From positions 254,998-280,755 of the forward strand of contig ML976979.1 of NCBI GenBank assembly GCA_010015675.1: a DNA stretch of 25,758 nucleotides, in the 5' to 3' direction. Each line of letters opens with the position of its first letter. Positions within the stretch are counted from its first letter, which is position 1. This DNA is from Byssothecium circinans. Its lineage: Eukaryota; Ascomycota; Dothideomycetes; Pleosporales; Massarinaceae. Shown in pieces: positions 19,046 to 25,758 of this stretch. Made by a program: the position numbers and the translations under genes. The notes beneath the pieces were generated by a model, which saw only the letters and a list, made by a program, of their open reading frames with translations, was not told the origin of the DNA and did not search any database.

Positions 19046-22000
19046 TCAGTCATAGTTTGACGGGCCACCGATTTGGCTCGCGAAAGCCGTGGACACACTC
19101 CTAGCGTCGTCATCATCAAACCCAGCGAGCGGCCCACGTAGTCCACGAGGAGCGCCGAAGCCAGAGGGAGCATTCTCGTTGCGGCGCGTAGACTCAACGA
19201 AGCGGCTCAGGCGGTCAGATTGGCTTAACGAAGTAGGCTTGTTGTAGTCGTTCAAGCTCAGTCCGGTAAGACTAATACCGCCTGGGCCGTCTGCGATGCT
19301 GCTCCTGGTATCTGTCATCTCGCTGGCAGCAACTGATTCCCCCGCAACGCTGGGAGCACTAGTCTTGCCCTTCATGGGTCCATTGCGTCCACCCGGCAGG
19401 GGCCAAGACTCCTGGAAGTTGGCGAACATAGGAGGATAGTTCGAAGGCACGTTGATACCACCAAGTGCTGACGAATGGACCGAAGAGACGTCATCGGGGA
19501 TGTAGCCGACAATTGAACCATTATCGTTGTACTCCTGGCGCTTGTTCCCGTTATGTGCACTAGCCTGACGACCGGATGTCATCGTGTTGGCGTGCTGGTA
19601 CGCCATGTTGTAGCGCTGCGGTCCACGGTAGGTCTGCTTGGGACGGCTGAACTGCAAGAGGGAAACTTGGAGGTTAGTCAATGGGCCCTCAACAAGGCAG
19701 TTGCGCTCCTTGAAGTGCAAGAGCAGGAAATGCCACAGTGGATGCTTCGACAGCACTTTGGGGTTTCCGAGAATGACCAGACCATATTTGGCACGAGTCA
19801 AAGCGACGTTGAGACGACGAGGGTCACTTAGGAAACCAATACCTTGGTGGTCGTTTGAACGAACACAAGAGAGGATGATGAAATCCTTCTCACGTCCCTG
19901 GAATGCGTCGACTGAAGCTACCTCTACCTCCTTATAGTTCTCCTTCTTGAAGCTCCCGGTAGCTTGCATGGAGCTGACAACGTAGCTGCGCTGACCTTCG
20001 TATGGCGTGATGACGCCGATACCATTAGGCTTTACGCCAGCCTTGAAGAAGCGAGTCACAATCTTCTCGACGTTCTGAGCCTCAGTACGGTTGAGGTAGG
20101 ATGTTCCAGAGGCGGAGATCTCTTCGACACCTAGATTTGACCAGAACATCATTGGGTTGTCACCCACCGGCCAGGGAAAGTCAACATCGCGACGGATGCG
20201 CTCCTGCATCGTGACGCCGTTCTGCAGCGATCCTTCGTAGAACATATTAGACGGAAATTCGGACAGACAAGGGTGCATGCGGTATTGCACCTGGAGACGC
20301 ATCGGGGAGCAGCCAAGGATGACTAAACGCTCAAACAGGGATTGGTTAAGGCCGGCTGTTGCAGCCTTCTTGTTCATGATGACAGGTCCAAGCTGCTGAT
20401 GATCACCGACCAAAACAACTTGCTTGCACCCGAGGACTAGAGGAATCATGCATTCCGGTTCGGCGGACTGGGTCGACTCGTCAATCAACACGGTGCGGAA
20501 TTTCATCTTCGAGAGTCGTGGGTCACCAGCACCGACGCAAGTGCAGCAGATGACGTCGGCGGCATTGAGAATCTCGCGTTCTGCGGCCCGAGTGAGTTGC
20601 TTAAACTTCTTTTCGTCTTGGCTGGAAAGTTCTCCGACATCCGTCTTGAGTTGATTGAGCTTATTCAATTCGACGTTAGTGTCGTTCATGCGAACCTGCT
20701 CATGCAGAGAAAGAAAGCCGACAGACGACTCGACATCTTCCCTAGATTTGGCAGTGATGCGAACCGTCTTCAACCCAGTACGATGGATACGCTCGCACAA
20801 TTGGTCGACAGCGACGTTGGAAGGTGCGCAGACGAGCACGGGGCCACCGTTGATCTTGCAAAGGTGGTAGATGATGGTCGCAGACGTGACAGTCTTTCCG
20901 GTGCCGGGCGGACCCTGGATCAGGCTCAATGGTTTCTGCAACACACTCTTGACTGCGTTGATCTGACTACCATTCAGCTCCGGAAGGCCGGGGACGCTGA
21001 ATTTCTTAGGCAGCTGGATCTTCATCGGGGCGGAAGCAACTTCATGGCCGAGGAGACGATGGAAGATGTAGCCAGACACGCTCATCTCGTCGATGGCGAA
21101 TGTCTTCATGGCGTGCTGCATGCGATCGAATGAAGTCGCTTTCCACACGTAGTCGGCGCTGAAATTATGGGTGCATTCGGTCGGGACAGATTTGTGGTCG
21201 CCCTTGTTGCGCAGCTCGAGGGTGACCTCGTCAGATTGGTTATTGGGTATCTTGATGACATAGCCTACGCCCTCCCAATGCGGGCGTAGCTCTCCAGAAT
21301 ACCTCAGACGCATCTCATCTCCCACGGCAAGTTTCACGTCGCCGAGCTCGAGCTTCGGAAGCATGAAGCTGGACGTATGCTTGTTATTCAAGGCCATGTC
21401 CCAGCGCACCACGAGGCCGTCCTGCGACTGCGACTCTTTCAACTTGCGGTCGTAGTCGGCCTCGATCTTGACGAGGGGCCCGAACACGTTCTGGTACTGG
21501 AAGGCGTCGTCGTAGCGGAGGAGAACCTTGGCTATGGCCTCCTCTTGGCCGGCGCCCTTCTCTAGGTCGGCGATTGTGGCCGTGGTATTGTCCTTCCACA
21601 GTTCCTCAAGCTTCGCGATGAGTTGCGGACTCAGCTGGCGGGCGCGGAGCTGTTCCTGGTCGGTGGGCGGGGGCACAAGCCAAGGGAGGAAAGAGCGGTC
21701 CTCGATCAGGGGCTGCCAGCGCGACGTGTCCCAGGTCATGTCCTTTTGCGAGGGCATGGCAGCGCATGGCTGGCGGCACAGCAGCACCACCACCGTGTCT
21801 GATTTGGCGGGGATGAAGCCGAGCGAGAAGACGTTCTTGACGCCGCAGTTGTAGCACTCGAGGATGGTGTCGCTGAGGGAGGACAGCGGATGCAGCTGGA
21901 CTTCCTTGTGGCGGGCACGGACGAGATGGTTGATGATGTGGGACGACGACGTGTTGCCGCGGGCGCTGCAGAACCACTTGCTGCAGGTGAGGCACTTGAC

Positions 22001-22300
22001 GACGCTGCTCGGTGCGTGGATGCCGCAGTATGCGCACGCATGGGCGGGGAGCTCAATCTCCTCTTCGGCCTTCTGCGACTTGCCGTTCGCGCCGTCTACA
22101 GGCACGCTCACCATGCTCTCCAGGTCGTCGTCATCGTCGTATACGTCCGTCTCTTCATCGTCCATTCGGCGGCGGCGGGATGTCATGCCGCGGGAGAGGT
22201 CGCCATCGAGGATGCTCTCGTCGTCGCCGGCACCAGCATTAATTGTCGCGGCCGAGTCGGACACTAGGTGGTTGCCCATGTGGGTGAAGGCGCCCTCCAT
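19046..22300 (-). CDS. upf1: UPF1/NAM7, ATP-dependent RNA helicase of nonsense-mediated decay
   Basis: This is an intact single-exon gene of 1084 residues, close to the usual fungal length. The start is a textbook GCCACCATGG context. An acidic N-terminus precedes the Cys/His-rich CH domain (about 87-245), which binds UPF2 through zinc sites ([19 protein letters not shown]). The superfamily 1 helicase core follows: Walker A GPPGTGKT (463-470), DEST in motif II (607-610), GDHQQLGPV (632-640), QYRMHP (672-677) and, further on, [18 protein letters not shown]. The roughly 170-residue tail is Ser/Gly/Asn-rich, as in other fungal UPF1 proteins. The protein acts in the cytoplasm to recognise premature stops and trigger mRNA decay. 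Confidence 0.98.
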   Translation of the reverse strand: MEGAFTHMGNHLVSDSAATINAGAGDDESILDGDLSRGMTSRRRRMDDEETDVYDDDDDLESMVSVPVDGANGKSQKAEEEIELPAHACAYCGIHAPSSVVKCLTCSKWFCSARGNTSSSHIINHLVRARHKEVQLHPLSSLSDTILECYNCGVKNVFSLGFIPAKSDTVVVLLCRQPCAAMPSQKDMTWDTSRWQPLIEDRSFLPWLVPPPTDQEQLRARQLSPQLIAKLEELWKDNTTATIADLEKGAGQEEAIAKVLLRYDDAFQYQNVFGPLVKIEADYDRKLKESQSQDGLVVRWDMALNNKHTSSFMLPKLELGDVKLAVGDEMRLRYSGELRPHWEGVGYVIKIPNNQSDEVTLELRNKGDHKSVPTECTHNFSADYVWKATSFDRMQHAMKTFAIDEMSVSGYIFHRLLGHEVASAPMKIQLPKKFSVPGLPELNGSQINAVKSVLQKPLSLIQGPPGTGKTVTSATIIYHLCKINGGPVLVCAPSNVAVDQLCERIHRTGLKTVRITAKSREDVESSVGFLSLHEQVRMNDTNVELNKLNQLKTDVGELSSQDEKKFKQLTRAAEREILNAADVICCTCVGAGDPRLSKMKFRTVLIDESTQSAEPECMIPLVLGCKQVVLVGDHQQLGPVIMNKKAATAGLNQSLFERLVILGCSPMRLQVQYRMHPCLSEFPSNMFYEGSLQNGVTMQERIRRDVDFPWPVGDNPMMFWSNLGVEEISASGTSYLNRTEAQNVEKIVTRFFKAGVKPNGIGVITPYEGQRSYVVSSMQATGSFKKENYKEVEVASVDAFQGREKDFIILSCVRSNDHQGIGFLSDPRRLNVALTRAKYGLVILGNPKVLSKHPLWHFLLLHFKERNCLVEGPLTNLQVSLLQFSRPKQTYRGPQRYNMAYQHANTMTSGRQASAHNGNKRQEYNDNGSIVGYIPDDVSSVHSSALGGINVPSNYPPMFANFQESWPLPGGRNGPMKGKTSAPSVAGESVAASEMTDTRSSIADGPGGISLTGLSLNDYNKPTSLSQSDRLSRFVESTRRNENAPSGFGAPRGLRGPLAGFDDDDARSVSTAFASQIGGPSNYD

Positions 22301-25300
22301 GGTGGCTGTCGGAGGGGCTTTGTGCTGTTGGGATGGTTGTGGTTGAATTTTTGCGGGCTGGGCGGTCGGCCTTCGTTCGGGCCCCGCCGGCGGATATGTT
22401 ATTAGTAATTTACCACAGAGGCGTCTTCACACCATGGCCTGCAGTGAGCTTGGTGCGTTGTAGCGATGTTGTGGTGGCGGGGGGATTGCCTGTGTCGTGA
22501 AGTGGAAGTCCAAATTCCAATCCAAGCGCAAGCGCAAGTGCGGTGGGTTGTCGCCGCATTTCTGTCATTTGTCTTGGCAGTCTGTGCGCAGGGTCCAGCT
22601 CATGGCCTTTGAACGTCGTTCACACTGTTTCCACCTCAACATGCACCGACTCTTTTCCCAACCATGCGATTTCTTCACCGTGCCGTCCCTAGTCGGCTCA
22701 TTCTTGTTCCAAAAAGTTGCAGACGTCAGCTGTCACGCGAGGGAGCCGCGCGCTCATGTGATGTGATTGATATGCGCTAGAACGTGCGCTCAAGGTTTGT
22801 ATGACCTGCAGAGCAGAGCCGCACCCGCATCTTTGCCCGCCACGGGCTCCTCTCGTCTCCGTCGGCCCGGATCGTACGGCATCTGACCAGACCTCCCAGT
22901 TGTCTTGGTGAGGTATGCAGAGCAGTGGACTCTACCAGGCGGTAGCACTGCTATTTCCTTCCTTCTCGTCGCTCTATCATTCCCATTGGATGCTCCTGCT
23001 CTATTGTGTCATAAACCATCTCAGACCACTCTCACTACATCAGCTCGTTGACGTCGACTCCATCTGGACTGCCTGGTATCACTCACCTTGTTGCTCCGAG
23101 GACGTGGTGAGCAGACTCTACAAAAGCACGCAATCTTCTTGGTCACACCCATCCAGCCAGCGCTATGGTCTTACCTACTTCTAAAGACTATTCAGCTCAT
23201 CGTCCATGGGTCCACAGGCGTTGCCGGCTGCAGGTCCGGCTCCAGCACTTATGATCACGTGGACGTGCTTTCTGCGCTTTCCGAACTCGGCACGAAGACG
23301 TTCCCGGCAATTACTTCGGAGCATGCTTGGCTACACGGAACGTGCTCTGCGACTCTGCTAGCCGAATGACGCGTCCCGTCCCAGCATGGCCCGAAGCCGC
23401 ATGCCGATCTACCCGCCTACTTCCCGGCTCCCCGTCCGAGGAACCTGGCTGTCGGTCTCAACCGTCTTCGATATTGGGACTTGCCGTCCGACCTGAAGAC
23501 TTCAACTTACACCACCTCAAGGGTAAGTAGTTGATGCTAGGGATCCCGGAATCGATGCAAATCACTGCTGGCACATGCCTTGATCCAATAGCTACGTGAA
23601 TCTTGTCGAAAACATCAAGTTCCGGGATCCCTAGCATCAACTACTCACCCTTGAGGTCGTGTAAATGCGACAGTTTCGGTGCGGAACTAGCCGTGCAGTT
23701 CATGTACAAGTGCGGGGTGCATGAGGAGCATCGAATAAGCATACTCTGTATCCGAATCCGCTAACACGTCTAGGTAGCAGGCCCAGTGTTGTCAAAAACT
23801 GCAGTTAAATCATCACTGCGGTATTTCTTCGGCGATATTAGGCCAAGCCATGCTTCACGATAACGATCGCATGCATTGCTCCGCAGCTCGCGTCGGTCGA
23901 TCCAGTCAATAACGTTGGCCCAGGCTTTCAATTTCCCGCCTCAATAGCAGTAGCTGTTGGGTCTTGGCCAACTACAGTGCAGAAATGCCGCACTTCCGAA
24001 CGACACCTCGTCTACCTTTTGCTACTCCCCTTATTGTCATCCCACGCTATCGAAACGCTCAATCCCAGCTGGTGGTGCCGCTCCGCCGAAGATCGCCGAC
24101 GGAAATGGCCCGTCTGTGCTGCCACGTTGAAAATCGATCCACTTACGCAGGACCACTATCCAATTGAAATTTTATGCCGCGTGCAAACCGTCCATCAACT
24201 TTTTGATTCCCCAAGATCGCCTCTCCAGTTATCAAGCTCTTTTTCAACCCACCAATCCCAGACTCACAGCCTGGAGTAGCAGTACCGATGCGCATGACCT
24301 TTGGTCAGCTGCAGCGCTGGATCATTATATTACATATCCCATCAGGACGTACATGCAGCCTGGGGTGATAAGAGGCTTGCTGACAATGGTCGTGGATCGC
24401 GACACGAAACGCAATACGACCTTCTTACTGCCAGTCACCACCCGTGTTAAAGGATATGATCCATCCCGCAATTGCAGTTGATGAGCTGCATGCGACTATT
24501 TGCTTTCGCTATCCTCCTTTGTAAAGGCGCAATGTCAAGCTAGCTGGGCGAACGCAACAAATGCATGGCATATTTGCCAACCAGCTCCTCGAAATTCTCG
24601 GAATCATACATGCGCCCTTGACCATCCGACTTCTAATTTGCTGTTGTTGCATATGATAGGCAGCTTCTACAGTTCGGCTGGTTAAGCCGAGCTTTCTTCG
24701 GAAATAGTAAGCGAGCCTGGAACACAACAGGGGATAAATTGTTAAAACCATGCGCTCGAGGCCAGCCTATGTTCGCTGTGCTGTCTCTACACCCTTTTCT
24801 CCGTAGTACCTTAGTGTATAACGTAAAGCGGCAACCACAAGCACAGCGGGACCCGGGTAAGGCAGCAGCTAGCACACCGCCCACGTGTTTGCCTTCCACA
24901 AGGCAATTCAACTCCTGGATCCACATCACCACCTTCAGCTCCCCACATCTCAACATCCGATATACGGAACACAACAATGCACAGCACAACGCCCTTCTTC
25001 CACGCTGCATCTAAAACATGGCAAGCAAACTCTCACCGCTTCGTGTTGTCAAACAGAGAACCGCCTAATTGGACCACTAGGCGCACCCCTCCTCACCGAT
25101 CAACGTCGTGTAATACGATCTGATCTTACGCATATATGCAATGCGTCGTTGTTCGTGCTAACCCCGCATCTCGTCAGCAAGCCACGGCTCTTCCATTCCG
25201 CTTCTGCGCCTCCGCCAGCAATAATGTGGAGAACCACGGATGAACCATACTTGATGAGAAAGATCCGGGCCCCTACAGGCCTTGTGCTTCACTATGCTGT

Positions 25301-25758
25301 GTAACGCCTACAAACTTAAGCTTATTCCGAAGCTCATCTTCTGCACCTCGCTTCTTCAGGCCCGCTGTCGTACAACCCTCTGGAACCTTCTTCACCGGTG
25401 CTGAGTGCACGTTCCGTTCTCTGCATCAAAGAGGCAACCTACATATTATAGCGATGCGAACGTACGGGTCATTGACCAGCACTAGCTTTGCATGCTATAT
25501 GCAGCCACTGCTGTACAACATCTCCTCGACAGCTGCAGGCATAGACGAATGAGAAAATTGTCGTCGACCAAAGGGCCGATAGCAGACTCAATAACGCTAT
25601 TTGTCTACGTCGTACTAATACTCGCTTGTGTGGTACAAGGTGAACCCCTGAGCGGGCGGCCCTCCCACTTTGGAGCTTTGGGCATCGAAAGTCATCGAAA
25701 ATACAGTAAATTACTATACAGAAAAATGTTTCAAAATGACGTATGGCTACCACCAGCA
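22301..25758. other. long intergenic region, no convincing gene
   Basis: The first few hundred bases are the UPF1 promoter and leader. The remaining 3 kb has only scattered frames of 60-139 codons, with no domain, conserved motif or consistent intron pattern that I recognise. One frame at 23977-24279 has a leucine-rich stretch resembling a signal peptide followed by a Trp/Cys-containing segment. This is too weak to call. No tRNA was seen. The inverted repeat at 23507-23664 is the only clear structure. Confidence 0.5.
23507..23664. repeat. 45-bp inverted repeat around a 68-base centre
   Basis: Arms 23507-23551 and 23620-23664 are reverse complements at 43 of 45 positions; the mismatches are C/G near the outer end and A/G at a splice-like site. 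Each arm, read inward, contains CCTCAAGGGT(A/G)AGTAG and then GATGCTAGGGATCCCGGAA. The centre (23552-23619) pairs only weakly. No target duplication was found outside. It could be a foldback element or an inverted duplication of a gene fragment. Confidence 0.9.

Noticed and set aside
22915..23520. possible spliced gene divergent from UPF1
   Set aside because: The frames are short, no family features appear, and donor and acceptor sites did not link them into a sensible protein.

Overview
The window looks like nuclear DNA of a filamentous ascomycete (Pezizomycotina, possibly Dothideomycetes; the class is inference). The reasons are short GT-AG introns of about 48-60 bases, long intergenic stretches, and gene families typical of these fungi: a fungal rhodopsin-domain membrane protein, an ankyrin/CorA-like protein, a DHA-type MFS transporter and a RidA protein beside an SDR. 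There is no bacterial operon signature, and no tRNA, rRNA or CRISPR was found.

Layout. Positions 1-300 are AT-rich, with a degenerate nested repeat that may be the edge of a transposon. A poorly resolved gene with a 2H-phosphoesterase-like ending lies at 1703-2593 (+). A single-exon four-helix membrane protein is at 3016-4293 (-). A multi-exon rhodopsin-domain protein missing its first helix is at 5166-6333 (-). An eight-exon ankyrin-repeat/CorA-like membrane protein, reconstructed exon by exon, is at 7664-10511 (+). Three genes then follow on the minus strand: an SDR (11695-12652), an MFS transporter (13735/13858-15648) and a RidA-family protein (16017-16545). A 407-bp miniature inverted-repeat transposon is at 17005-17411. 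The NMD helicase UPF1 is a single-exon gene at 19046-22300 (-). The last 3.4 kb (22301-25758) has no convincing gene but holds a 45-bp near-perfect inverted repeat at 23507-23664.

Main points. The SDR and MFS genes each keep essentially all family motifs and splice sites but carry one in-frame stop: TAA at SDR codon 38, and TAG just before the last MFS helix, after which 40 in-frame, family-like codons follow. Both stops are compatible with C-to-T change in a CpA context, the direction produced by RIP, though the ancestral codons are not known. With the adjoining RidA gene this resembles a small metabolic or efflux cluster starting to decay. The other notable items are the MITE with an internal duplication in one terminal repeat, the ankyrin/CorA-like gene with a likely 15-base exon, and the inverted repeat whose arms carry donor-splice-like sequence on both strands. 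I did not find a clearly new defence or mobile system. All gene models were spliced by eye.
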